Below are positions 1 to 11,371 of a DNA stretch of 64,000 bases, piece by piece. The DNA comes from Longispora sp040681875 (lineage in GTDB: Bacteria > Actinomycetota > Actinomycetes > Mycobacteriales > Micromonosporaceae): the NCBI RefSeq assembly GCF_040681875.1, contig NZ_JBFAZP010000006.1:1-64000 (forward strand), read 5' to 3'. How positions within the stretch are numbered: position 1 is the first letter of the stretch; every line of letters starts with the position of its first letter. Position numbers and translations under genes: made by a program. A model generated the notes under the pieces. That model worked only from the letters and a program-made list of their open reading frames with translations. It had not been told where the DNA came from and searched no databases.

Positions 1-64
1 GAACTCGGGCGGGAAAGCTTTCGGCACGAAGACATCCTTCCAGGAGGACCAAGATCCTCACAGA

Positions 65-322
65 TCAAGGAGTCAACCAAACCGGGTGCAGTCCCACGGG
101 CTGACTGCTAGGCATCGCGATCGCTTTGCGGACGCGGCTCTCGTCGTTGGAACGCAGATCACCAGCCAACCTTCGTGCATCATCTGTGGTCAGGGTTGGC
201 AGTCGACCTGCAGCTGAACCTGGCGGAGTATCGGGTTTGTTCCGAGACATGATCGCCACTGCCAAGATCGTCACCGCTACGAGGCCGAGCACGATGAAGG
301 AGATCTTCCATCTGAGACCCAT
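65..322 (-). CDS. small membrane-anchored hypothetical protein, possibly truncated
   Basis: An 85-residue protein with one hydrophobic segment at about residues 8-26 after a short basic N-terminus, followed by a polar tail. This suggests a single-pass membrane or lipoprotein-like protein with its tail outside. The tail (LPTLTTDDARRLAGDLRSND...) reads like a real soluble domain but stops abruptly after 85 residues. Just past the stop, another frame of the same strand reads plausible protein to the window edge, so the gene may be frameshifted or decayed. It lies in the lower-GC accessory edge and no family was recognised. Confidence 0.45.
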   Translation of the reverse strand: MGLRWKISFIVLGLVAVTILAVAIMSRNKPDTPPGSAAGRLPTLTTDDARRLAGDLRSNDESRVRKAIAMPSSQPVGLHPVWLTP

Positions 323-1044
323 TGGCAGAATGCTATGGATACTTACCCTTGCACGACACCGCTGAACAGCCGAAGGCCACGCGCCGAGTGGCTAAAGTGC
401 TACTAGCGCTTCTTCCGCCTGGTCGGGAATTCTGGGTCACAGCACCAGTAGGCATCCCGAACCCCTGACCTATTGTCGGGGGCCGTGTTGGGATCAGCCC
501 ACATGCTAGTGGGCGCAGCACCCACCTTGCAGCTGCCCCTACGATCCGCTCTTCGGGCAGCCGACGTACAGGCTCAAGGTCGGCATGCGTCGGGTCGAGG
601 GCGGAATGATCGCGAAGATCCCTACCTTCGGGGCGGGGCCATTGGCCGGTTGGGCTACCGGCGACGCTCGTCCGGTTGCAGGTCGGCGAGGAAGAGGCGC
701 GCCGGCCGCTTTTTCGTCCGGCGCGATGCGTCGGGCCTCGGCTCCCAGCGCAGCGCAGCGTCGGTGGTCGGCGACCAACTCCGGTGCAGCCACCCCCAGA
801 CCTGAGAGGCCGGATCGGCGCGCTGGACTTGGTGCAAGTCATGCCCAGACGCTGGCAAGACTTGCCGGACGAGGTCCGTCAGGACGTCGGGGGCGACGTC
901 CGTGGCCGAGACGCCATCGCGTTGCGCCAGGAGCGCCCGCACGCATTGCGGGGCAGCGGAATCGTATCGATCACAAACTGTCCATACGGGATTCGCCTCC
1001 CACCGCTTGCGAACACAACGGTGGTGGAAGTCTCGATGTAGGGC
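323..1044. other. gene-poor stretch before the NACHT gene
   Basis: About 720 bases with several overlapping open frames on both strands, none with convincing composition, ribosome binding site or family resemblance. GC is visibly lower than in the rest of the window. It may hold decayed coding sequence, but nothing can be assigned. Confidence 0.4.
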
Positions 1045-3084
1045 ATGATAATGATCGTGCGCCTGTACCCGAAGTTTCGCTCGACAGCTCGGTCCTGGAC
1101 CTTCGGAGGCTCCTTGGCGCTCGCCATCGTTCTGATGATCGTCAGTGTCTTGATCTGGTTGTCCCCGAAGAGCCTCGGAACGCTGGACAGCGCTGGCAGC
1201 GTAGGAAGTTTCATCCTCGGCTTGCTGTCCTTCGGTATCAGTATCATCACTTTTGTCACGGGCAAGGCTCCCGAGACGACCGACACCGTCTTGGACCACC
1301 TATCTGGATTAGTCCGCGAGGAATCGAACCGAGAGGCCACCCGGTTGCACCTCACCCAGGCCGAGTCGATCGCGGTGGAGTGGCGGATGGCGGATGAGCA
1401 GGTCACGCCGTCCGCCGCTGATCTGTCGAAGGTTGTGCCCGGAATCTCGGTAGGTGGTTACGTGACCAGATTCAAGACTCCCGACACGAACGACATCGCC
1501 GCGATTCCTGCGCTGCTGATGAGGACTTCACACCGCCAGCTCGTCATCATCGGCGTCCCTGGCTCGGGTAAGTCGACCACGGCGCTCCTCCTGACACGTG
1601 GGCTCCTGGAGATGCGTGCCACGGATCGGAGTGTTCCCGTTCCGGTCAGGGTCAACCTCTCCGATTGGCGGCCAGATTCCGAGGACTTTCAGGATTGGTT
1701 CATCGCGCACTTGCGCTCGCAATACCCGCCGCTCAAGCGGAGCTTGGGGGCGGGGGACGGCGCCACCGTTCTTCTCAACGACAAGCGGATCATTCCTGTC
1801 CTCGACGGACTCGATGAGGTGCCCCCGTCGCTCAGGGCGCTTGCAATTACGAAACTGACCGCTGCGATCGGAGCCGACCGTCCGTGCGTCATGACCTGCC
1901 GCTCGAAGGACTACACGGATGCCATCGTGCCCAGCGGAAGGCCGCTCGGGCGCGCCTTCGTCGTCGAACTATCGCCGGTCACTGGTACACAGGCCGCCGC
2001 GTACCTTCCAAGCGGACAGACGGCCGAGACGGCCGCACGATGGCGGCCGATCGGACGATACCTCCGCAAGAATCCGGACTCTGAGGTAGCGCGGGCACTG
2101 GCCACTCCGTTGATGCTGTACCTGGCACGTACGGCTTACACCGCGCCGGACACAGACCCCACGGAACTGCTCACCGAGACGGCATCGAGCATCCGGAAGA
2201 CCCTGACGGGCCGCTACTTGCAGTCGATCTACGCCGAAGGTGAACTCGCGGCGGCCCGCAAGTATCTGGGGTTCCTGGCCCAGCATCTCACGGACCTTTC
2301 CTCGACCGAGATCGCCTGGTGGCGCCTTACGATCCCGGTCGATCATGTGAAGCGCAAGCCCCTTGAAGAGCGGAACGTTCCCGACCGGGTGAAATCCGCC
2401 ATCCTCGTCCAACAACTGTTTGTGTTCATTGCCGCCTTCGCTGGTGCCCTGTCGGTCGGTAAGGTCGTGGCGCTCATCGTCGCGATGCTCTGCGGCGTTG
2501 CACTCCAGTCCCGATGGCGGCAACCCAATCAGTTGTCCTCCCCTTGGCGCACAGCGGCGGTCCCCCTCACCGTAGGTATCAGCGTCGGCATCTGGGTCGG
2601 ATGGTTCTACAGCCCGGATTTCGGGCCGGCGTCCGGCGCGGTGGCCGCGCTGCTGACCATCCCGTATGTCGCCTACTCCTACCGTAAGGCGGGTCGTCCG
2701 GAGTCGGACCTGCTCAATGCCCGACGCTCCCTGCGCGGGGACGCACTTCCCGCTCTGCTGATCGGCGTCCCGGCCGCACTGCTGGCGGGCACGAGCGGAT
2801 ACCAGAACACCGGTAGCCTTCTGGTCGCCGCCGGTGGCATCGGCTTCGGTATCACCGTCGTACTGTCTTTCGGCAGCAAGGCGCACGCCGGCAGCGCCTG
2901 GGTGCGGTACCAGTTCACGAGATCCTGGCTCGCCCTGACAGGAAGAATCCCGTGGAGATTCATCTCCTTCCTCGAAGACGCACACCGCCGAGGAATCCTC
3001 CGGCAGACCGGAGCCACGTACCAATTCCGGCACATCAGCCTCCAAGAAGCCCTCAACGAGTATCAGGTCGGCAGTGCGCGGTGA
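1045..3084 (+). CDS. NACHT-domain NTPase with membrane segments
   Basis: A 679-residue STAND-type ATPase. Two hydrophobic segments lie at about residues 22-41 and 51-70. A NACHT domain follows, with Walker A GVPGSGKST near residue 170 and Walker B VLDGLDE near 252. The C-terminal third (about 455-620) holds several more hydrophobic helices and ends with a short soluble tail (LEDAHRRGILRQTG...). The NACHT domain is predicted to bind and hydrolyse ATP and switch conformation, at the membrane. Related NACHT proteins are common in Streptomyces; some bacterial NACHT proteins act in anti-phage defence, but no effector domain is visible here. A second ATG at 1051 is an equally possible start. It stands alone beside a recombinase remnant in low-GC DNA, which suggests horizontal acquisition. 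Confidence 0.85.
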   Translation: MIMIVRLYPKFRSTARSWTFGGSLALAIVLMIVSVLIWLSPKSLGTLDSAGSVGSFILGLLSFGISIITFVTGKAPETTDTVLDHLSGLVREESNREATRLHLTQAESIAVEWRMADEQVTPSAADLSKVVPGISVGGYVTRFKTPDTNDIAAIPALLMRTSHRQLVIIGVPGSGKSTTALLLTRGLLEMRATDRSVPVPVRVNLSDWRPDSEDFQDWFIAHLRSQYPPLKRSLGAGDGATVLLNDKRIIPVLDGLDEVPPSLRALAITKLTAAIGADRPCVMTCRSKDYTDAIVPSGRPLGRAFVVELSPVTGTQAAAYLPSGQTAETAARWRPIGRYLRKNPDSEVARALATPLMLYLARTAYTAPDTDPTELLTETASSIRKTLTGRYLQSIYAEGELAAARKYLGFLAQHLTDLSSTEIAWWRLTIPVDHVKRKPLEERNVPDRVKSAILVQQLFVFIAAFAGALSVGKVVALIVAMLCGVALQSRWRQPNQLSSPWRTAAVPLTVGISVGIWVGWFYSPDFGPASGAVAALLTIPYVAYSYRKAGRPESDLLNARRSLRGDALPALLIGVPAALLAGTSGYQNTGSLLVAAGGIGFGITVVLSFGSKAHAGSAWVRYQFTRSWLALTGRIPWRFISFLEDAHRRGILRQTGATYQFRHISLQEALNEYQVGSAR

Positions 3085-3325
3085 GGTGGGTGACGGTAGT
3101 CGAGCAGCTGGGACGCTGGCAATGCACTCTGCGGTCCCGCTGGTCGAACCTCGGGCGAACCAAGGGATCACCTACCCGTACTTCGACGGCTATGGCGTCG
3201 CCTACGCCTACGTCGGCACCTTGAGCTCCTGAAAAGACGCACGTACGCTGGCCCCGCAAGCCGACGAGTACGCAGAACTAGGACCGACCGCCCCGCTCAC
3301 ACGGTGCTGCTCTACCTCGCCACGG

Positions 3326-3679
3326 AGACGAACAGAGCAGCACACCGCACAGTTCAACCGAAGGATCTGGCATCGGGCTCTTCGCGCAGCAGGACTACCC
3401 GAGGTGCCCTCGAACTGCTGCCACATGCTCCGGCACTGGTTCGCAGCCCACCTACTGAGTACCGGCGAGACCATCACGAACCTGTCCTCATGGCTAGGCC
3501 ACGCCTCACCCGAATTCACCCTTCGGTCTTACGGCCGCCTGTTCACCGACTGCAGCCAAGCACGGCAAGCAATCGACGCGCTGTACGCAGCAAGCTGTGA
3601 CAACAACCGCGACGAACCCAACCGTGCTCAGAATCAGGCGAGCCGCGATCAGCCCAAGTCGGCCCTAACTTCCGAGTAA
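3326..3679 (+). pseudogene. C-terminal remnant of a tyrosine recombinase/integrase
   Basis: The frame encodes the catalytic C-terminus of a phage-type integrase. It has the box HMLRHWFAAHLLSTGE, then LGHASPEFTLRSYGRLF with the LGH motif and a candidate catalytic tyrosine. The N-terminal and core-binding domains are missing. Upstream, plausible matches (NRRIWHRALRAAGLP) run in the same frame from about 3330, while neighbouring residues look better in another frame, so a frameshift lies near 3305-3340. This is a dead relic of an integrated element and supports an accessory origin for the left edge. No att-like duplication or tRNA gene was found beside it. Confidence 0.75.
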
Positions 3680-4374
3680 CCCACGAGGCCCAGCGACAGC
3701 CCAGAACACTCGTAGACCACGTTTGACTACTTGAAAAGCCAAGTATCCCTATTTGGCGTTGGAATGAAGACGGGGTCGTGACCGGCCATGGTGAATGGCG
3801 AAGACCCGGGACCACCAGCGCTTTCATCGTTGGTGAGCCATGAACCACGGTGGACCGAAGCGCGCACCTGACGGCCTGGCCACGACCTAGTTGATTCCAC
3901 AGGAGTCGATGTCGACAGGTCGGTCGACAGAGAGGCGAGTGCCGTCTCCCTGTCGACCGCCAACGGAACGGCCCCTGCCATAACCCGCAAACATCCCCAT
4001 GTCGGCGAATCCTTGCAGCTCTCGCGCACCAGATCCCCGCCCTCGAAGCGGCGTGTCGGATCATCCTCCTCGAGGACCACCTCGCCGAAGCGCTGCGCAA
4101 CAACGCCGAACACCAGACCGGCACCTGAGCCTGTTCGCCCCGGCCCCGGACAGAGCCGGGGGCGGAACCACGCCGTCAGCGGCTCCTGCGCCGCGAAAGG
4201 TTCGCAACACGGCGCCGTCCTGAATGATCCCGAAATGGAATGGATGCAATTTGGGGAACGCCATCGTGGGCATCCGTGGGCTCCATATTGTGGTTTAATG
4301 AGTCTTATTGGCCATATGGGCCTTTCTTCTGTTTTCGTGCAGTTCAGTCGTATGGCCTCACGGATGGCCGCGCT
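3680..4374. other. relic region between integrase remnant and surface-protein gene
   Basis: About 700 bases without an intact gene. At 4009-4128 on the plus strand a short open frame ending in TGA reads as a convincing amphipathic helix (ILAALAHQIPALEAAC and LLEDHLAEALRNNAEHQ). It has no start nearby and looks like the tail of a lost gene. The rest holds overlapping open frames with no recognisable product, plus an AT-richer patch around 4255-4320 that may carry the promoter for the following gene. Confidence 0.4.
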
Positions 4375-5643
4375 GTGACCCGCAACGTTCATGCCCGTCG
4401 CGCCGTCGCGCCGGTACTCGCCGGACTGGCCGCAGCCGGGGTGGCGGCCACGATGGTCCTGTCCTACCCGAACGGGGCCAGCGCCGCCGACGCACCCGTG
4501 GGCCTCGGGACCGCCGCGAACTTCTCCGTCCTGGCCGGGTCCACCGTCACCAACACCGGCACGACGACCATGGCCCAGAGCCTCGGGATCCATCCCGGCA
4601 GCGCGGTCACAGGCTCCCCCGCCGTCGGCGGGGAGACACACCTGGCCGACGACGTCGCACTGGTCGCCAAGAACGACCTGACCACCGCCTACAACGACGC
4701 GGCGGGACGTACCCCGTTCATCCGGCACGTCAACGAGCTCGGCGGCGACACCCTCACCCCCGGCGTCTACCGGACCGCCGAGGCCCAGGTCACCGGGGCA
4801 CTGACCCTCAACGCCCTCGGCAATCCGCAGGCCGTGTTCATCTTCCAGGTCGACTCGACCCTGATCACCGCACCGAACAGCAGCGTCGTGTTCATCAACG
4901 GCTCCGCGCCGTGCAACGTGTACTGGAAGGTCGGCAGTTCCGCCACCCTCGACACCGGCACGTCCTTCATCGGCAACATCCTCGCCTCGGCCTCGATCGC
5001 CATGAAGACCGGTGCCACCCTGCAGGGCCGCGCCCTGGCCCAGACCGCAGCCGTCACCCTCGACACCAACACCATCACCGCACCCGTGTGCGCCCAACCC
5101 ACACCGAGCCCCAGCACCACCACGGGCCCGACAGCCACACCCACAGTGACACCCACCGCCGGCCCCACGTCAACACCGACGGCCGGACCGACCGCCGGCC
5201 CCACGGTGACACCCACCGCCGGCCCGACTGTCACCCCGACCGCCGGACCGACCATGACACCCACCGCGGCTCCCACGATGTCGCCCACGGCCTCACCGAC
5301 ACCGACCGCGTCCCCCACCGTCGGTCCGACCGCGGGACCCACCCACGGGCCCACCCCGAGCCCGAGTTCCACGCCCACCGCCGGTCCCACTGTGAGCCCG
5401 ACGGCCCGACCCACCGCCTCACACACCGTGACACCGTCCGCCACCCCGACGGGATCCGCGACACCCGTTCCCGGTCCGACCGCCGACACGTCGCCCGGAG
5501 CCGGCCCGGGCCACGGACCGGGGAGACTGCCGACGACCGGAAGCGGAACAGTGCCGATCCTGATGGGTACGGGAACGACCCTGCTCACCGTCGGCGCGAC
5601 CCTCCTCATAGCCCTCTACCGGCGACGGACACGCCACTCGTGA
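4375..5643 (+). CDS. LPXTG-anchored surface protein with DUF3494 ice-binding-like domain
   Basis: A 422-residue protein, taking the GTG at 4375 that begins a clean signal peptide (basic start, hydrophobic core, cleavage near GASAADAP). Residues about 40-240 form a DUF3494 / ice-binding-like beta-solenoid (GLGTAANFSVLAGSTVTNTG, PGVYRTAEAQVTGALTLNA, DTGTSFIGNILASASIAMKTGATLQGRAL in parts). A Thr/Pro-rich stalk of about 130 residues with repeated GPT-x-TPTA units follows. The C-terminus has LPTTG, a hydrophobic helix and RRRTRHS, the standard sortase sorting signal. It is therefore predicted to be covalently attached to peptidoglycan. Family members bind ice or act as adhesins; actual ice binding is not shown. 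A longer reading from 4240 would hide the signal peptide. Confidence 0.85.
   Translation: MTRNVHARRAVAPVLAGLAAAGVAATMVLSYPNGASAADAPVGLGTAANFSVLAGSTVTNTGTTTMAQSLGIHPGSAVTGSPAVGGETHLADDVALVAKNDLTTAYNDAAGRTPFIRHVNELGGDTLTPGVYRTAEAQVTGALTLNALGNPQAVFIFQVDSTLITAPNSSVVFINGSAPCNVYWKVGSSATLDTGTSFIGNILASASIAMKTGATLQGRALAQTAAVTLDTNTITAPVCAQPTPSPSTTTGPTATPTVTPTAGPTSTPTAGPTAGPTVTPTAGPTVTPTAGPTMTPTAAPTMSPTASPTPTASPTVGPTAGPTHGPTPSPSSTPTAGPTVSPTARPTASHTVTPSATPTGSATPVPGPTADTSPGAGPGHGPGRLPTTGSGTVPILMGTGTTLLTVGATLLIALYRRRTRHS
5131..5445 (+). repeat. degenerate tandem repeat encoding Thr/Pro stalk
   Basis: Imperfect short repeats related to ACCGCCGGCCCCAC encode the repeating GPT(V/S/M)TPTA units of the wall-anchored protein. 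The antisense strand consequently contains a long valine/glycine-rich open frame that is not a gene. Such stalks usually span the cell wall and vary in length between strains. Confidence 0.75.
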
Positions 5644-5690
5644 CCCAGGGCCCGGCCGGCCACCAGCCTGCCGGGCCACCGACGCCGCAC

Positions 5691-5730
5691 GTGACTGAAT
5701 CCCGCCCAGGTCCGGGCGGGATTCAGTCAC
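5691..5730. terminator. strong bidirectional hairpin terminator
   Basis: A perfect 17-bp stem (GTGACTGAATCCCGCCC and its complement) with a 6-base loop AGGTCC, placed between convergent genes. The stop codon of the minus-strand gene (5727-5729) lies inside the stem. Confidence 0.85.
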
Positions 5731-6152
5731 GTCACCGGGGTAGCCCGCACGTGCGGAGCCGCGTGGTAACCGCGTGATCCGGACCGGGTGGCGCGCAGGT
5801 TCCGGGCGTGCAGGTACACAACCGCGATGATCAGTGGTATGTGGATGGCGGGCAGGTTGTGCGCGAGCCACTTCGGTAGGTAGAGGTCTGTGACGGGGGC
5901 TCGGGTCCCGCCGAGGGGGATGGCCAGTTCGGTGAGGGGGCAGCGGGCTCCGTTGGCCAGGAAGACGGCGCTCTCGGTGGCGACGATCGTGGCGGCGATG
6001 GCTGCCCGGCGGTCGGTTCGATGCGTGACTCCGGCATAGAGCAGGTACGCCATGCTGGACTCCACCGCGAGCCAGATGACCGTGTGCACGGTCTTCAGGG
6101 TGGCCAGCGCGAGGGGTCGGGCGGCCGGCGTGGCTGCGGAGGGCAGGGTCAC
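5727..6152 (-). CDS. small multi-pass membrane protein
   Basis: A 141-residue protein with about four hydrophobic segments (near 20-40, 48-66, 98-115) and a central conserved-looking stretch RCPLTELAIPLGG...VTDLYLPKWLAHNLP. Its function is unknown. Its start overlaps the phosphoketolase stop by four bases, so it is translationally coupled as the last gene of that operon, and it may belong to the same stress or hypoxia programme. The composition argues for a real gene. Confidence 0.75.
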   Translation of the reverse strand: MTLPSAATPAARPLALATLKTVHTVIWLAVESSMAYLLYAGVTHRTDRRAAIAATIVATESAVFLANGARCPLTELAIPLGGTRAPVTDLYLPKWLAHNLPAIHIPLIIAVVYLHARNLRATRSGSRGYHAAPHVRATPVT

Positions 6153-8491
6153 GACGACTCCTGCGGGCGGGGGTTGTCCGGCCAGGTCCAGTCGCGGATC
6201 TCGGCGGGATCCTCGCCGTGCGCCAGGATGTGGGCGCGGGCGGCGGCGCGGGCGTCCACAGCGTGCTGGCGCAGGTCGGTGGCGCGGCGGGCGAGGCCCG
6301 GAACCCGGTCGATGACGTCGGTGACGAGCCGGTAGCGGTCCAGGTCGTTCATCATGAGCAGGTCGAACGGTGTGGTGGTGGTCCCTTCCTCCTTGTAGCC
6401 GCGTACGTGCAGATTGCCGTGGCCGGCCCGGCGGTAGGTGAGTCGGTGGATCAGGGTCGGATAGCCGTGGTAGGCGAAGATCACGGGCTTGTCCGTGGTG
6501 AAGATCGCGTCGAACTCACTGTCTGGCAGGCCGTGCGGGTGCTCGGACTCCGGTTGCAGGCGCATCAGGTCGACGACGTTGACGACCCGGACCCGCAGGT
6601 CGGGCAGGTGTCTGCGGAGCAGGTCGGCGGCGGCGAGGGTCTCGCGGCTGGGGACGTCCCCGGCACAGGCCAGGACCACGTCGGGGTCGCCGTCGTCGGT
6701 GGACGCCCAGTCCCACACGCCCAGGCCCCGGGCGCAGTGCGCGGCGGCGTCGGCCATGTCCAGCCACACGGGCGCGGGTGCCTTGCCCGCGACGATCACG
6801 TTGATGTAGTCGCGGCTGCGCAGGCAGTGGTCGGTCACCGAGAGCAGGGTGTTGGCGTCCGGCGGCAGGTACACCCGGATGATCTCCGCCTTTTTGTTGA
6901 CCACGTGGTCGATGAAGCCGGGGTCCTGGTGGGAGAAGCCGTTGTGGTCCTGCTCCCAGACGTGTGAGGTGAGCAGGTAGTTCAGCGAGGGCACCGGCCG
7001 CCGCCACGGGATCGTCCGCGAGACCTTCAGCCACTTCGCGTGCTGGTTGACCATGGAGTCGACGACGTGGACGAACGCCTCGTAGCAGGAGAACAGGCCG
7101 TGCCGGCCGGTCAGGGTGTACCCCTCCAGCCAGCCCTGGCAGGTGTGCTCGGACAGGATCTCCATCACCCGCCCGTCCGGGTCGAGGTGCTCGTCGGTGG
7201 GCAGCACCTCCGCCTGCCACGCCTTACCGGTGACCTCGTAGACGGCATCGAGCCGGTTGGAGGCCGTCTCGTCGGGGCCGAACAACCGGAAGGTGCGCGG
7301 GTTGGCGGCCATCACGTCGCGCAGCCACCCACCGAGCACCCGGGTCGCGCCGACCGTCGCACCGGCCTTCACCGCATGGTCCCGGAAGTCGGGCAGCACC
7401 AGCTCCCGGGTGAGGGAACCACCGTTGGACTGCGGCACCACACCCATCCGGCGCCGACCACCCGGAAGTCCATCCGTGAGTTCGCGGCGGGGCGCGCCCG
7501 ACAGGTCGAACAGCTCATCCGGGCGGTAGGAGCGCAGCCACGTCTCCAGTGCCGCGAGTTGGCCCGGGTCGGACTTCGCGGCCGGGAGCGGAACCTGGTG
7601 CGCGCGCCACGTGCCCTCGACCGGCAGGCCGTCGCGTTCCCGGGGCCCGGTCCAGCCCTTGGGGGTACGCAACACGATCATCGGCCAGCGCGGCCGGGCC
7701 GGTTCGTAGCTGATCGCGGTCAACCGGTCGAAGACGAGGTCGAGAGTGGCGGCCAGCTGCTGGTGAACCTCGGCCGGATCGTCACCGGTGACGAAGTGGG
7801 GCTCGTAGCCGTAGCCCGTCAGGAGCGCGGTGAGTTCGTCCGCTCCGATCCGGGCCAGCACGCTCGGGTTGGCGATCTTGTACCCGTTGAGGTGCAGGAT
7901 CGGCAGCACCGCCCCGTCGCGGCCCGGCGTGAGGAACTTGTTCGAGTGCCAGGCGGCGGCCAACGGGCCGGTCTCGGCCTCGCCGTCGCCGATCACGCAC
8001 GCCACGACCAGGCCGGGGTTGTCGAACGCCGCCCCGAAGGCGTGCGCCAGGGAGTAGCCGAGCTCGCCGCCCTCGTGGATCGAGCCGGGGGTCTCCGGGG
8101 CGACGTGGCTGGGGACTCCGCCGGGAAAGGAGAACTGCCGGAACAGCTTCGCCATCCCGGCGGCGTCGCGGGTGACCTCCGGGTACCTGTCCGTGTAGGT
8201 GCCTTCGAGCCAGGTGTTGGCCAGCAGGGCCGGGCCGCCGTGCCCGGGGCCGGTGACGAACAGGACCGGCTGGTCGCGGCCGGCGATGATCCGGTTGAGG
8301 TGGGCGTAGACGAGGTTCAGGCCGGGGCTGGTGCCCCAGTGGCCGAGGAGGCGCGGCTTGATGTGTTCGGGGCGCAGTGGTTCGCGGAGCAGCGGGTTGT
8401 CGAGCAGGAAGATCTGACCGGCGGACAGGTAGTTCGCGGCCCGCCAGTACCTGTCGAGGGCCCGCAGTTCCTTCGGGTTCAACGTGTTCAT
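6149..8491 (-). CDS. xfp: phosphoketolase (xylulose-5-phosphate/fructose-6-phosphate)
   Basis: A 780-residue thiamine-diphosphate enzyme of the XFP family, full length. It cleaves xylulose 5-phosphate (and often fructose 6-phosphate) with phosphate to acetyl phosphate plus an aldose phosphate, giving ATP-yielding carbon flow without NAD turnover. Visible signatures include GHWGTSPGLNLVYAHLNR, GPGHGGPALLANTWLEG, the ThDP-binding GDGEAETGPLAAAWHSNKF with LHLNGYKIANPSVLARI, and the C-terminal FAYHGYPTLIHRLTYRR. In actinobacteria phosphoketolase genes recur beside DevR-type dormancy genes, as here. A weak DevR-like site lies about 135 bases upstream of the start. Confidence 0.95.
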   Translation of the reverse strand: MNTLNPKELRALDRYWRAANYLSAGQIFLLDNPLLREPLRPEHIKPRLLGHWGTSPGLNLVYAHLNRIIAGRDQPVLFVTGPGHGGPALLANTWLEGTYTDRYPEVTRDAAGMAKLFRQFSFPGGVPSHVAPETPGSIHEGGELGYSLAHAFGAAFDNPGLVVACVIGDGEAETGPLAAAWHSNKFLTPGRDGAVLPILHLNGYKIANPSVLARIGADELTALLTGYGYEPHFVTGDDPAEVHQQLAATLDLVFDRLTAISYEPARPRWPMIVLRTPKGWTGPRERDGLPVEGTWRAHQVPLPAAKSDPGQLAALETWLRSYRPDELFDLSGAPRRELTDGLPGGRRRMGVVPQSNGGSLTRELVLPDFRDHAVKAGATVGATRVLGGWLRDVMAANPRTFRLFGPDETASNRLDAVYEVTGKAWQAEVLPTDEHLDPDGRVMEILSEHTCQGWLEGYTLTGRHGLFSCYEAFVHVVDSMVNQHAKWLKVSRTIPWRRPVPSLNYLLTSHVWEQDHNGFSHQDPGFIDHVVNKKAEIIRVYLPPDANTLLSVTDHCLRSRDYINVIVAGKAPAPVWLDMADAAAHCARGLGVWDWASTDDGDPDVVLACAGDVPSRETLAAADLLRRHLPDLRVRVVNVVDLMRLQPESEHPHGLPDSEFDAIFTTDKPVIFAYHGYPTLIHRLTYRRAGHGNLHVRGYKEEGTTTTPFDLLMMNDLDRYRLVTDVIDRVPGLARRATDLRQHAVDARAAARAHILAHGEDPAEIRDWTWPDNPRPQESS

Positions 8492-8625
8492 GAGGTGGCC
8501 TCCGGTTCGTCGCCGCCCTGGTCGAGGCGGAATGGCGGGTAGGTGTCGGTGAGCAGCGCCGTGCGGGGTGCACGGGTAGCGGCAGGGCGGTGTGCGGATC
8601 CGGGTGCCGGGCGGTCGTCGTGGTA

Positions 8626-8639
8626 GGCCCGACCGTCCC
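8626..8639 (-). promoter_or_regulatory. weak DevR-like box upstream of xfp
   Basis: On the minus strand it reads GGGACGGTCGGGCC, matching 11 of 14 positions of the GGGACCTTCGGCCC site found at 12347. It lies about 135 bases before the xfp start and just downstream of the P-type ATPase stop. It is the weakest member of the set. Confidence 0.35.
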
Positions 8640-8662
8640 TTGTGGACGACGCTGGTTGACCG

Positions 8663-11293
<2,631 letters not shown>

Positions 11294-11371
11294 CGCATGC
11301 TCCTCCGCACTCCAGATGGTTCGGGTCGCACGGGTCCGGCCATGGCTGGGCCGGGCCCGTGTCGCTAGGGG

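Noticed and set aside
655..1299. Minus-strand frame of 214 codons near the left edge
   Set aside because: It overlaps the N-terminus of the NACHT gene; its text is low complexity and no ribosome site was found.
3085..3325. A tRNA or att site beside the integrase remnant
   Set aside because: No cloverleaf, TTCGANTC arm or direct repeat could be found in this stretch.
4767..5609. A long minus-strand frame of 280 codons rich in Val and Gly
   Set aside because: It is the antisense of the Thr/Pro repeat region of the surface protein, and its composition comes from the repeat.
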